A stretch of 64,000 nucleotides of DNA from positions 56,282,435-56,346,434 of the forward strand of contig OZ024855.1 in assembly GCA_964017155.1 (NCBI GenBank). The letters are read 5' to 3'. Of this stretch, positions 48,901 through 59,590 are shown in pieces. Source of the stretch: Oasisia sp. SBJ-2009. Lineage: Eukaryota > Annelida > Polychaeta > Sabellida > Siboglinidae. A model generated the notes under the pieces. It did no database searches. It was given only the letters and a program-made list of their open reading frames with translations, and was not told the origin of the DNA. The translations under genes and the position numbers were made by a program. The number at the start of each line of letters is the position of its first letter. Within the stretch, counting starts at the first letter, position 1.

Positions 48901-49474
48901 GTTGCTCCAATTGCATGACCCGGGGATCATTTCACTAATGTTGTTACGAGATCATAAACCCGATTTTGCACTTTAGAATAAATGTTTATCCTCAACAGTG
49001 ATCTTGAATAACCGAAAATTTTCAAACACCACGACGCGCCAACGGGACATTGTCGCTGGTGTCTCATGGTGTCTCATGGAAATGGTGTCCTCGGTAATAC
49101 AGCAATGGATATTTGCCTTTTGAAACAAATTGTTTAATTTAAAAACGGATTTGGTTTAAATGTGAATTTTCCTTAGCCGCTCGTCTTGTCTTGGTGACAC
49201 AGTTCCCGGACGTATAAGCCCACACGAGTCCAGCCGTCCGTTACCCTGTCCGTTGTTTGTGCAGGTGACATCGCGCTGGACGTTCCGGTGTCCGGGCTGT
49301 CCACAGGCGCTGTCAGTCGAGGAGGAACACTTCCACGAGCGCCACAAGTGCATCAACTTCTTCGTGCGCGTCTACGGCTACATGCCGCTCGTCAACACGC
49401 AGTTCCGCGCCGACTCGGTGCTCTTTAAGACTCGCATCCCTCACGACAAGCAGAAGTGCTTCAAGTTCATCTAG
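39699..49474 (+). CDS. EXTL3: Exostosin-like 3, heparan sulfate GlcNAc-transferase
   Basis: EXTL3 (rib-2/botv in invertebrates) adds the first alpha-GlcNAc that commits a linker to heparan sulfate, in the ER/Golgi. Exons: 39699-41793, 43011-43112, 43806-43960, 44543-44670, 45602-45746, 48055-48183, 49265-49474; 2,964 nt, 987 aa (human 919). Start: first ATG after an in-frame TGA at 39696; a second ATG at 39711 has a stronger context. Seen: signal-anchor TM at about residues 38-57 (type II), coiled coil (about 105-165), exostosin GT47 segment HSCFDYSRC (about 200), and a C-terminal GT64 domain with SIDDDAHL (DDD 812-814, metal binding) and [10 protein letters not shown] (about 898-907). It ends FKFI like the vertebrate protein. 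Odd: an acidic insert near residue 400, and acceptor arrays before exons 3, 5 and 6. The exon 6 start assumes the last of 52 candidate acceptors. Confidence 0.97.
42643..42953 (-). mobile_element. tRNA-derived SINE with internal microsatellite
   Basis: Same family as 21,628-21,857, minus orientation. A (CTGT)n run of about 114 bp (42,811-42,924) lies inside the tRNA-related head, at the place where the other copy reads GACAGTCCGGTGCTC. Confidence 0.8.
42811..42924 (+). repeat. (CTGT)n microsatellite
   Basis: About 28 tetranucleotide units with few interruptions. Confidence 0.95.
43011..43112 (+). CDS. EXTL3: EXTL3 exon 2
   Basis: It encodes [29 protein letters not shown], matching the vertebrate linker before GT64. 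Acceptor TTTTTCAG, donor GTAAGT. Confidence 0.95.
43262..43540 (+). mobile_element. MITE-like element, copy 3 of 3
   Basis: Ends GGGCTTTATGCAGG and, complemented, CAGCTTTGTGCAGA form imperfect inverted repeats; the body matches copies 1 and 2. Confidence 0.7.
43553..43805 (+). repeat. 23-bp array containing the exon 3 splice acceptor
   Basis: Eleven CAG acceptors sit exactly 23 nt apart from 43,575 to 43,805. The unit is GTTGTCATGGTTACAG plus TTGTGAT, where the last bases are the first bases of exon 3. The true exon follows the last copy. Confidence 0.93.
43806..43960 (+). CDS. EXTL3: EXTL3 exon 3 (start of GT64)
   Basis: It encodes [20 protein letters not shown] and [11 protein letters not shown]. 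Using any of the three nearest upstream acceptors gives an in-frame stop soon after, which supports 43806. Confidence 0.95.
44543..44670 (+). CDS. EXTL3: EXTL3 exon 4 with DDD motif
   Basis: It encodes [20 protein letters not shown] and [14 protein letters not shown]; the DDD is the metal/UDP-sugar binding motif of GT64. Confidence 0.97.
44980..45310 (+). repeat. Short direct duplication in EXTL3 intron
   Basis: GCTGCCACCT...GGGTAACTGAGGCTA near 44,985 recurs near 45,269 as GCTGCCACCT...GGGTAACCGAGGCTA, about 284 bp apart. Confidence 0.6.
45360..45595 (+). repeat. Degenerate pyrimidine-rich repeat before exon 5
   Basis: Five imperfect copies of TTAACCCTTATCACCCTGTC at roughly 45-60 bp intervals run up to the exon 5 acceptor at 45,601. 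Confidence 0.8.
45602..45746 (+). CDS. EXTL3: EXTL3 exon 5
   Basis: It encodes [20 protein letters not shown] and [20 protein letters not shown]; acceptor TGTGTGCAG, donor AAG|GTCAGT. Confidence 0.97.
45913..48054 (+). repeat. 42-bp array of 51 units containing the exon 6 acceptor
   Basis: Each unit is the first 30 nt of exon 6 ([10 protein letters not shown]) followed by TTTGTCTTGCAG. All 51 units are exactly 42 bp with no indels. Units 1-5 are most diverged; the middle is nearly uniform. The + exon frame stays open except TAG at 47,380-47,382 (unit 35). Long open frames in other phases are consequences of the repeat and are not called as genes. Confidence 0.97.
48055..48183 (+). CDS. EXTL3: EXTL3 exon 6 (catalytic [10 protein letters not shown])
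   Basis: With the last acceptor it encodes [20 protein letters not shown] and [20 protein letters not shown], colinear with vertebrate EXTL3 without an insert. Usage of earlier acceptors in the array cannot be excluded from sequence. Confidence 0.9.
48958..49185 (+). repeat. Interspersed repeat copy (GGGACATTGTCGCTGG family)
   Basis: Best match to 10,283-10,490, in the last EXTL3 intron; TGTCTCATGG is locally duplicated. Confidence 0.75.
49265..49474 (+). CDS. EXTL3: EXTL3 terminal exon
   Basis: It encodes [20 protein letters not shown] and [20 protein letters not shown], ending KCFKFI and TAG. Cys residues and the terminus match the family. Confidence 0.97.
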   Translation: MTSRWTFRCPGCPQALSVEEEHFHERHKCINFFVRVYGYMPLVNTQFRADSVLFKTRIPHDKQKCFKFI

Positions 49475-50130
49475 ACACACGGCGTGACTGTGTCATGTGA
49501 CCTTGTCACGTGACCGCATGAAGGAGTCTGTGGTGGCGTCCCCGCTGTGTACAGTGTGGTAATGATAATAACAGCATTTTTTACGCCGTGAAATCATCCT
49601 GAGGTGAATTCAGGCCTTTGTGTAGGATTACATTTTTACTCATCCAAAAAGTGTCCCACTAAATATACAATGGGTGTATGTTTGCCCGCATGTGTACAAT
49701 CTAGTACAAACACACACAGTATATACATATGTTTATACACATGTATAATATGTATGTAATAGATATGTATACAACAGGTCTGTGGCATTGTCCCAGCTAT
49801 GTAGTAGTAATAATAACAGCATTTTTTACGCCATATACTTATCCTGAGATGAATTCAGGTCTTTATGTAGGATTACATTTTTACTCATCCCAAAAGTATC
49901 CCATGAGATATATATATATATATATATATCTAGTACAGACACACACAATATATACATATGTTTATTCATATGTATGCATATGTAATAGATACGCATATAA
50001 CAGGTTAAACTTAAACAAGTGTGACACATTTTTAAAAGCATAATGGATGACAGGGAGAGCCAAAAATGTATCATATTTAATTCATAAAATGTCCAGCCGT
50101 CCTAAATAAACTTGGCCTGTGCAAAATATT
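49475..50130 (+). other. EXTL3 3'UTR
   Basis: Non-coding after the stop; AATAAA at 50,105-50,110 is a candidate poly(A) signal. It contains a tandem duplication of about 240 bp. Confidence 0.5.
49565..50006 (+). repeat. 240-bp tandem duplication in EXTL3 3'UTR
   Basis: ATAATAACAGCATTTTTTAC begins both copies (about 49,566 and 49,808), and both contain TAGGATTACATTTTTACTCA and a (TA)/(CACA) segment ending ACAGGT. Confidence 0.85.
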
Positions 50131-51144
50131 GGTAGATGGATGTGTAGATACAGGCATGGGTCAAATATTATGTTAAAATAATACATGTATGTATACATAA
50201 TTATATATATATATATATATTATACATATATAATATATGACAGCTTACAACATCAAGATAACATTGAAAAAATAGTGTTAAAATACTAAGTTAAAATCCC
50301 AGTTTCAAAATAAACATCAATAGCTAAAATTAATACTATGATTTTACTATATTTTTTACTTCAACAACATGTTGAAGTAAAACTGCCGATAGTCAGTCTA
50401 AGTAAAACATGGCACACAAATTTGAATAGAAAAAAACACGAATAAACAGAACAGTCATGTGCAGCGTCTTGAACATGTTCTGGCATGTGTTGCTCTAGCA
50501 CACACACTTCTCCACTTGTGTATGTTATGTTTATCAGCTGAAGGTGCGTTGTTGATATGTGATCTACAGAGTTACTGGTCGAGATTATGTATCTAGTGTG
50601 ATCTATAGATACCAGCAATTGTGTAGAGTGGTGCGATACAGACAAGAGTGTACATATTATTATACTCCAAGTGAGAACACTGTCCATTCTCCATTGACGC
50701 GGCTGTAGTAATAGTATGAACTTTAAGAGATTAAGTTATAGAGACATCCACAAGCTGCATGGTGTAAAACAGATCATGAATACGGTTAAATTCGGTATGT
50801 ATACATTACATCATGGATATTAAAGTTGAGAGCATTTGCAGTTTGAAGTTGTTTTTTTATTTCTGTATTCACAGGTTGGAAAAATGTCAGCTATTTTAGA
50901 ATGGTAGCTGTAAACTGTGTTGACACTTCTGGGATTTGAAATATACTTTGTGTGAATATGTTTTTTTTACATTTTAGACATTGAATGTGATGTGTGTTTG
51001 ATGTTAGATAAAAATATCATTGTTATGGATGTGTGACAAAATGCATGTGCATTACATTATGGCCATACCATAGGTTATCTGTATTTTATATCTGTTTACA
51101 TAGAAAATGTTCCGGTGTATAATTATAATGTTTGCATAACTATG

Positions 51145-52283
51145 ACAAACGATGGTCGGCTGGTAATTATGACACGTGACTATGTATTTAATATTATACT
51201 TTTTGTGTCTGCGTCACCAGATATGATGAGCTTCTAGATTATCCACTTGGCGGCAAAACTGTTCATCCAGTCGGAAATCACGACCAGTTAGTGTGTGTAG
51301 CTGCAGTTAAGACAACCGTGACTTTGTTGGGATAATCGTTATCTGCTGTAAAGTCATACTGTTTATCTAATTGCTTCTATGATCTATTTCATGGCAGTCT
51401 TGTTGAGTCTTCCACTGGCAAATTCATTAATCAGGTACTCCCATGTGTTGATATATGGTATGGGATAGTCCAAGCATAGAAAACTGATTCATGGCTTTAT
51501 GCCTTGTAAATAAAAGTTTATCTATACGCCACCAGGAGTGTAAAAAAGTCACAAATGCGGTGCCAATGTGTTACGTGTCATGTAACTGTACTTTCATTGA
51601 TACGGCAGATTCACCCAGACAGTCATGATTGCGTGTTAGCCATGTTAGTGATGTCATTATCTGTATGTTTTATATATTGTTTCCAATTGATTGGATGATT
51701 TACCAGTGTAACTTTGATGCATGTCCATGTAATTACAATATACCATAACGTCACTTAATAATGTCAGTCGCGTTCATTTTATGGAGTCTCTAATTTATAG
51801 TTATATGATCCTGTGTGTACACAATAATGTGCAATATGTGGAAATGAAGTCATTCCATGAATACATAACAGAACGATAAAGTTATTGTACAAATTGAGAT
51901 ATTAAAACTTGGATAGTAGTGACACATGTTTAAGTCATGCTAGTCGTTCATTCTTATCGTCAATATATATTTTGGAAATACAAAGGATCACAAAAGAGTC
52001 GACATGTTTATCGGCAGACTCGACAGTTTAGGGAGTTGGTGGCTTTAGTGGTTCGAGTGTTAGCTTAGGTTACTCATACTTTGGTGGAAGAGACTGTCCA
52101 AATTTATTTTTAAAACCTGGAGTAAATCTATGTGGACAGTCCCAAAACACTCACTCGGGGCATACTTAAGAAAAGTGGAATTTTTTTTCAAATAAATGTT
52201 AAGACACCAAATTCAAACACAAATACGCCACAGTTATTGAAAAATCATATAACTAAAAACACTGGTCCTAAATCATGTGTTTG

Positions 52284-52363
<80 letters not shown>

Positions 52364-53460
52364 TGTAATTTTTAACTTGACCACTCCTTTCGTCTTCAAA
52401 ACACCCTATAGTGTTTTCAAATGAGTATAAAATTACTGGTTTTAAAATTGGGTAATATTCTTAATTTTTTAACCCCGTGCTGACACATCCCGGAGTTATC
52501 GGACCGCGTCTCCCCAAATAGAAACATTTCGTGTGACGTACTGTTAAAAATGACCCTTCGACTTCGTGCGCTGTCGCGCTTACATTTTTCCGGTCGTTAA
52601 AAACGTTCCGATTGACGTTTGTGCGCATGCGCAATAAATGTAAAATAATAATTGTCCAGCGAAACAACAAAGCATTTTCGGTATAAATGCCACGAGCTGT
52701 TCGTTGACCCTGCTGTGATGATTATCGTGAACAGTTTCTTAAAATGGCGTTCACTGCAATAAAATATTTTTTTTTCACTTACTGTCACGGATTATGGCGC
52801 ACTACTCTACTGTGACGTGATTTACGATTGCTATCAAAATATGCCTCAAAACTTGTTTGCCTCGTGTTAATTTGCTACAAATAACTTAGCTGAGAGGTTA
52901 TATACATCCTAACGAACAACCTATAGTATTTATACCATAAATGCTTTGTCTTTTCGCTGCACATTGATGATTTTACATATATCGCGCATGCGCAGATTAA
53001 AATTCATGTTTTCAGTGAGCATTTTCACCGGCAAAGTGTTCCACTGCTTCTGACGGTATAACTGAAATAATTAGACTGGAACATTTCGATTATTACAACC
53101 AAAAATTAAACGAAGTCCTATACGTTAACATGGAGAATATGGACTTCCTGCCCCCTGCCTCGTTTTCGCGCGCTAGACTTGCACGCCCTATACATAATGA
53201 ATTTGCTGAATTTCAATTTAATAACTTTATTCCGGAACATTTACATCCATATAAAAAAGGTAAACTAAAGTATGACTAATAACTATACACGTATGATGAA
53301 GATTCGTTCACAGAAAGTGAAACTAAAGGTTGTTGTTGTGAAACAGATGACTGGTCCTGTGAAAGTGAATGGGGAATTTTCTCCGTCCACAGTACCTGCA
53401 TTGAAATAAATCGAGTGCACATGACACATTATTTACCACAGTCTGAGTCACATGCCAGTC
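51145..53460 (+). repeat. Segmental duplication, copy A
   Basis: Blocks match copy B in the same order: 51,145-51,357 with 58,998-59,204; 51,385-51,960 with 62,003-62,570; 52,360-52,560 with 63,330-63,530; 53,290-53,450 with 63,750-63,905. A small frame from ATG 53,130 (49 codons) has no recognised match. Confidence 0.85.
52283..52366 (+). repeat. (GTGC)n microsatellite
   Basis: About 20 tetranucleotide units; the corresponding site in copy B has (GT)n. Confidence 0.95.
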
Positions 53461-53859
53461 TCACACATACCAGTTACACAGGTATACCTGCCAACATTAA
53501 TGTTGAGTTTCGAATTCCCGGATGTTCGAGATGTTCTGTCAGACTCGGCACTTCGGTCCTGGTGGAGTCATATCAAATATATGACAAATATTAAGAAAAT
53601 GTGACCCCAGAGTAACTGTTGTCGGGTGACTGTTCGTGAGAAGAACGCACTCAAGCGTGCAAGCGACCGCGTGACCTCAATCATCAATGCAGCGGCGCTC
53701 AGAAACGTCAGCGAAAGGATCGAGTGACCGATTTCGAAGAAACAGAACGGGTGGTTTTCTGGAAACGAAACGAATGGTTTCTTTTCTGGGAAATACATTT
53801 GCTAACTCACTAATACTGATCGGCGGCCTATACGCCGTCCATTCTTAACAGTTCTGCAA

Positions 53860-56060
53860 GACGGTTGAAAACATCTGTTTACGACTTCAGTGAAAACGAT
53901 TCTTGACAAGATAACGCAACAAGGTAAGGGCACTTATTATTATTATTAATGACTCGAAGAGGAAAACGCGTTATTTGTTTACACATTTTGATCGATTTCA
54001 TGCATTAATTATGATTTTGTGATGATGTGACAATATTAAGTAGTAGTACAGGAGCAGTAGATACGCCTTGTGAAGTCTGGTCACCGTAGGTGATCATTTT
54101 TATGGCTTTTTTGGTTGATGGTTGCGGGCCAAAACTGCAAAAAGTACCTGAACAAACTGTCTAATGATATTATTGTTCTCTTCTATGACAATCCAGCTAA
54201 TTATTTGAAGATTTCCATCCGCTAAGCACAGTTTAGGGCCAAAACATTGCTGATTTTTTGGCATTCACTGTACAAATGGTGTACCTATTGGGAATAGACA
54301 TAGATCGAGGTTTAAAACACGAGGAATAAAAAAATTACACAGCGCTTTCTATAGTGACCAGTTTTTGCGTGCCCACATAAGAATCAATTACATGAACATA
54401 TTATTATCTCTGTATGATAGCTATACGTGTATGCCTTTCCTACGTCTTTAACAAATGATATGCAAAAGAAAATATAGTTATATGCCTAAACTTAACAAAA
54501 ATTATAATACGTTTAAAATATGGGGTTGTGTTTTAGCTGCGTGTCCAAGGTCATCTGTTGAAACAGCTGCCTTCAAAACAATGGGTAACGTACGTATTGT
54601 TTTATTTTTTCATATTAACCAGCACTAATTAAAAATATCTAAATTCAAATATTTAGGTGTCACCACCAGTGAAGAAGGAGGATCAGAGGAAACAATAGTT
54701 TGTGCAGCGTGGGGCAAGTGCAGAGACATATCCGGAGTTATCAGTGACAAGAAAATGCCATTTACTTTTTGAAAGTCTAATTAACCCATCTAGACATGTA
54801 CGGTTAATTGATTAATTTTGTGTGTGAATTTAACACACTCAATGAATAAATAAAATATAGCTGTAACTGATTTGGGTTATCCAGTTGATATGATCCCTTT
54901 CAAAAAGGTCATTATAATATGTTATAATAATAAATATTATATTGGTGATTTTCTTATAAGAATTATGTGCATAGTGACATTTGTGGACACAATTATGGGT
55001 ATAAACTAAATCAACTGGACGATCGTTCCCGAATGATTCGTCAGGCACACCAGATTAGTGTTTTCACGTTTATGCTTGTCTGCAGTTTGACATTTGTGTG
55101 TCTTGGAACAGTTTCTGTGATAGTTGAATTCCTAAGTTCCAAGATTCGGTTAATTTGTTGGTAATATAGAACGGTCAGAGAATAGGGCTTTGGTAGAAAC
55201 ATAAACATACGCACGCATACGTACATGGGAAAGTAAGATGGGCTATTGCGAAAATCCGTTGTTGTATTACCTTGTAGAGATAGATTTTTGACTGGGATGA
55301 AGTAGCAATTAAATTGCATTGAAATGCAAGACCAAGACCACCCACGTGTGTCTGTTTGCAGCCACCTCCAGTTCTAACGAGAATAATCCCACATTTCTCT
55401 CTGCATAAGTGTACGCCATACCGCCGCGTAGACTATGTCCTTGCATTGCCTTCCTCTTTTAGGAATTCTCCATAAGTGGTTGCTGTGGTGTAGAGTATTT
55501 GATTCCTACGTTCACACCAGCCACAGAACAGACGACTCGCGAGTCGGATATTCCTTCTAAAACACAGCGTTGTTTTATTTACAGGCAAACCACCGCAACC
55601 ATTCGAACCAATGCAACCCGAACCACAAGGAGCACAGGGGCTACTCGTCCGGATACAAGGGCAGCAGAACCAAGGCTAGTCTAAATAACCATTCCAATCA
55701 GAAGAACCCGAATAACAAGAGATTCATGGGACGGAAGAAGTGACCGGGAACAGAAAGCAGACGTGCAATGGGACGACTAGGGTGATCGCTGATCGTTGCA
55801 GCAACGTCGCTGCCACGTCGCGAATTCACCAACGCATGGTTGACAAATGGCACTCTCATTCTCCGGTTCCGCATAGAAAGACTACACAAACCAGTTTTCT
55901 ACAGTGCACCGAACACCCGTGCTTCATTGGCAAATTATCTGCAACAGTAAAATAGAAATCTATGAATTATTTAATACCGATCAGTCAGCGTCGTTGTTAC
56001 CCGTCGCAAGAAGCATAAATGTTAGCGTGAAAAGAATGAGTCGAATAAAATTCATTGGAC
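53860..56060 (+). other. Candidate small spliced gene, gene extent
   Basis: Three-exon model: non-coding exon ending AACAAG|GTAAGG at 53,923; exon 54,537-54,589 with the ATG; exon from 55,585 with stop at 55,743; AATAAA at 56,044-56,049. A further acceptor at about 54,655 could give an alternative short product (MGNVSPPVKKEDQRKQ, stop). Confidence 0.4.
54581..55743 (+). CDS. Candidate 55-aa protein with two NHSNQxNPN repeats
   Basis: Not a family I can name. Exons 54,581-54,589 (MGN, donor GTACGT) and 55,585-55,743 (acceptor TTTACAG, phase 0) join to give a 55-residue protein. It contains NHSNQCNPNH and NHSNQKNPNN, separated by GYSSGYKGSRTKASL, and ends FMGRKK. The two copies suggest an internal repeat of about 30 residues. 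The protein is small, basic and Asn/His-rich, with no membrane segment. MGN at the start recalls N-myristoylation, but His at position 6 is unfavourable. The splice joins are inferred, and chance similarity between the two repeats cannot be fully excluded. Confidence 0.45.
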
Positions 56061-58022
56061 AAATGCGTTATTGTGTGGCGGGTTATATTTGTCTGGGGGG
56101 CGGGTAATATTAGGACCTCTGTGTCTTTGTTTATGTTTATGATTTATGACACGCTACAAGTGTTCTTATAACTATATCGGATGCATGCTTGCGTTCACGC
56201 ACATCTACCTACACACACAAACACACGCGTGCGTGCATACGTCGGAACGTCCTGCTACGTCTAGGATTGTCACATTCCAACCACGTTTCCTATTTAAAGG
56301 ACGCAATATTGTTCTAATAAATACAGAATATTCCGAATGTTAAAGGACGAGAGGCAACGCTACATATAACAGGCCATGAGCAACAACCCTTTAAAACTTA
56401 GACAAAATATTCGTTAAAAGTTATATATACACACGCGGTGCATTACATTACACACGAACGTGCAAGATGCGAAAATAAAATAGGTCCTATAGCGCATTGG
56501 AACTAATGACGTACAAAAACACTTGTTTTATTATTTTGCCACGCGTACATAGGCAGATTTTACACATGCGCTACAACAAGCCCTTAGAAACCATTATTTA
56601 GACAGTCTATTGCAGACCGTTATTTAGAAAAGAACAACATTTGGAATGGGCGCGGCTGTCTGATACGACTGGCGAAAGGTTTTTGTAACAAGTAAGCGGC
56701 TGATTAGTTGTATTTTATTACGGGAGGGCTGGAAACCTTTGGGATGGACCTGGTCTCGAAGCGTGTTTTGCAATGCTATTGAATTATGCATAATATTCTT
56801 TAAAAAATCTATAGATTGGTATATATATATTGTTCAGAAACATTCGGTATTTTTCTATAGACTGTTTTCGGCGAGTTTACAAGTAACTCGCATCCCGATT
56901 TCCAAATCAGAGTTGACAGTCGATGTATAGGAACGGACCGAGAAAGGGTAGTCTGGGGGAACAAGACATTTAATTGTATATCTCGAGAATAACATCGCGT
57001 TGCTGCGGTCACACTACCTCGGACCGTGGGCGGGACATCAGAAGTCGGGGGTAGCGTTCAATTGTTTTCTGCAGATTTCAGATTATTCTAAGGGCCATGT
57101 CACGGGGCACATGCAAAAAGGGACCGATTGAAGATTCCAAAGATATCCTTCAAGCGTCTGGGTCCGCTAATAAGATGGGGAACCTGCAAACAATTAGCAA
57201 AATCGCGAGCCAGCATGTTATGAAACTAATACAGATATGACATGTTGACTCTAAATGTCATATTCCGCGTATTTGAAAACAACCTTACGCCACCAAGAAC
57301 CTTTCACTTACCAGGCGAGTCGGGGTTAGAACTTAGCATTGGGGCTCATTTTGATTTCGTGTAAGGACTGACCTAGTAAGCTCCAACAGTTCCAATATAA
57401 TTATTTTTTAAGGTGCAAATGCAAAAGGAATCCATACAGCGTAATTTATTAATAAGGTGATGTTTGAAAATACATGTTAAACCAACGCAGTTCACACATG
57501 ATAAAACTAAAAGAGGGAATTTCCCACCGTCACTGGCATCTACCACTAAGATGGCCGACCTGATTGCTCAGATTAAGTAATTGCTAAGTGATCAGCACCA
57601 TCCGGTTTGTGAGCCCGTCATCTTGACAAAGACTATAAACATAGGACCTGAAATATCTGGTCAATCAGCAAATATTGTATTTTTGGCAGATTTTAAAAGA
57701 GATCCTTATGCTGTTTCATGGGCATGCTTCAACAGTAAAAGGAGTTTACTCTCCTCCCGACCATTATTACCTAAAATAAACTACAACAGCTTACACCTCA
57801 TAACACCTTAACATTTGATGTCCGTTAATTTAAAATAATGTCACAGTCTCCAACCGCTTCATCAACTTGATGAAAATCCGACTTCTCCTTGATTGCGGTG
57901 AAAGATTGCAAAGAATGCTTCCCGTAGATCCTATCGCCATATCGCATACGTTATAGAGCTTACTTTGTCCACATCTCGATGTCGCTGTGGCCGTTTCCTG
58001 AAAAAAATTGAAGCGAAGTCAC
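56061..58022. other. Region without recognised genes
   Basis: AT-rich with scattered short frames; none has similarity I recognise or convincing splice context. Confidence 0.6.
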
Positions 58023-58026
58023 TTAA

Positions 58027-58866
58027 AGGACAACAAAAGTTAACTGTTTCGTGGCATACACCAAATAGAGTTAATATACAGTAACAATTTCCACATATAC
58101 TCAATTGTTTAACGTCAGCGGTTTCCTCAGAATGTGACTTTAAAGTCTAAAATTCTAACGAAATCCACGATGGTCTAGACGCCGCCATAGGTGAAAGGTT
58201 AACTTGGCTTGGCCATTCAGCGCGCGGCATTCTATGTCTCTGCTGAAGCCGGTCAACTTCCTGCGACGTTGTTAAGGGTCAACAACTTCGAGTCTTCGAC
58301 AGTTCGTTCAGTTGGCGTGACATCTAGCAGCTGCTTATAGACGTATATCGAAATCTGTGGTAAACTTTAGTAATTATGCCTCACTGTTCGGCATACGGTT
58401 GCAATAATAGTTGAAACAACCGGTAGTATTGAAGCAATGGATTCACATTGGTGATTTGCGGGCGTACTGTTTGGAATCCCTCCAGTCCAAGTACAGTTCA
58501 CTTTGCTCGGTCCATTTTGAGGAGAAATGCTTTGAAGTAGACATCAGTTGGTAGGATGATTTCAGCGATAACAATAATAGACAACTTTATATTTAACGTC
58601 ATCAGCATGTTACGCGCGTTGCCGAGTTGCAGCCATTTCATGACAACAGCCAAACCCCATGCAGGGAATCTACGTGGAGAGCGCCTCACCGTCGTGACGT
58701 CATTATTCGTCTAAGATGGGGTAGCGCATAGTATTTGGATGGCTGGGTGTTAAAAAATATTTTTCTGGTAAACCGCTGGCGTTATAAAATTGAGTATTTG
58801 TGGATATTGTTACTCTATATTAACTCTATTAGGTGTATGCCATGAAACAGTTAACTGTTTTGTCCT
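58027..58866. mobile_element. TTAA-flanked transposon with THAP remains, 840 bp
   Basis: TTAA at 58,023-58,026 and 58,867-58,870 flank inverted repeats of about 80 bp (AGGACAACAAAAGTTAACTG and its near-complement). It carries a broken THAP-like sequence at 58,376-58,560 and a TGACGTCA site near 58,694. TTAA duplication plus THAP is the combination known for Kolobok transposons. Confidence 0.85.
58376..58556 (+). pseudogene. Degenerate THAP-domain fragment
   Basis: MPHCSAYGCNNS then a stop, followed about 17 codons later, in another frame, by KQWIHIGDLRAYC and SLCSVHFEEKCFEVD. The C..C, W and C-x2-H positions of a THAP finger are present, but the middle is missing and the frame is broken. It is a transposase relic, not a host gene. 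Confidence 0.65.
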
Positions 58867-59206
58867 TTAATAAGGATATTTGTAATATGAAGATAAAGAC
58901 AAAGGGAAAGAAAAGGTTGAAACAGTGAAGAAAAATGACCTACCGCTGATCCACTTCGTATAAATCGTTGTTGGGCGTAAACCACAATGACGTTATCACT
59001 AATGACAAACGATTGTCGGCCAGTAATTATGACATGTGACTTTGTATAATATACCTTTTATGTCTGCGTCACCGGATATGATGAGCTTCTAGATTATCCA
59101 CTAGGTGGCGACCCTATTCGTATAGTCGGAAATCACGACCGGTTAATTAGCTGCTGTTACGACGACGGTGACTTTGTGGGGATAATCATTATCTGCTGTA
59201 AATCAT

Positions 59207-59260
59207 CAGTGGCGTAGCCAGAGGGGGGCCCGGGGGCCATGCCCCCAATCCCGGAAACAA
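59207..59260 (+). mobile_element. hAT-like terminal sequence
   Basis: CAGTGGCGTAGCCAGAGG followed by GGGCCCGGGGGCC resembles the terminal repeats of hAT-type elements. The opposite terminus was not found in the window, so this is a fragment or a different element. Confidence 0.4.
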
Positions 59261-59519
59261 ATTAGGATGGTGCGGAACGGAGAACCACTAACTGGCTGCC
59301 TGATTCATATAGAGCCACAAAGTACAGTGCCGTGGGGTTCAAGATTCCTGTATTAAGATTTTCTTTCCCAGTCCTACATTATCGCAACAAATTGTCATCA
59401 TTCAAAAAGGATTAAATTGGGAATTCTCCACTTCTGTCGCTTGCTGCAGAATAAAGTTTGTCAGAGCAACAAAAATTTCATTATATTTAATGTGGATTAA
59501 AAATACGAAGTGGTTACGT

Positions 59520-59582
59520 AGCCGAACATCGGAACCCTGTACCTCGGCGTTATAGGTCCGAGCACTCAACGCGCATGCGCTA
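59520..59582 (-). mobile_element. tRNA-like SINE head (minus)
   Basis: On - it reads GCGCATGCGCGTTGAGTGCT then CGGACC..GGTTCCGATGTTCGG, closely matching 61,799-61,862. Confidence 0.55.
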
Positions 59583-59590
59583 ATTGTCAC

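Larger units (their letters stand above)
50131..53800. other. Non-coding region with duplication copy A
   Basis: No gene recognised. 51,145 onward is duplicated at 58,998 onward. A (GTGC)n microsatellite lies at 52,283-52,366. Confidence 0.6.

Noticed and set aside
53130..53591. Coding-like pair of fragments in copies A and B (MENMDFLPP... and Cys-rich segment)
   Set aside because: Two stops in A, a TGA in B, and substitutions without coding bias; treated as duplicated non-coding DNA.
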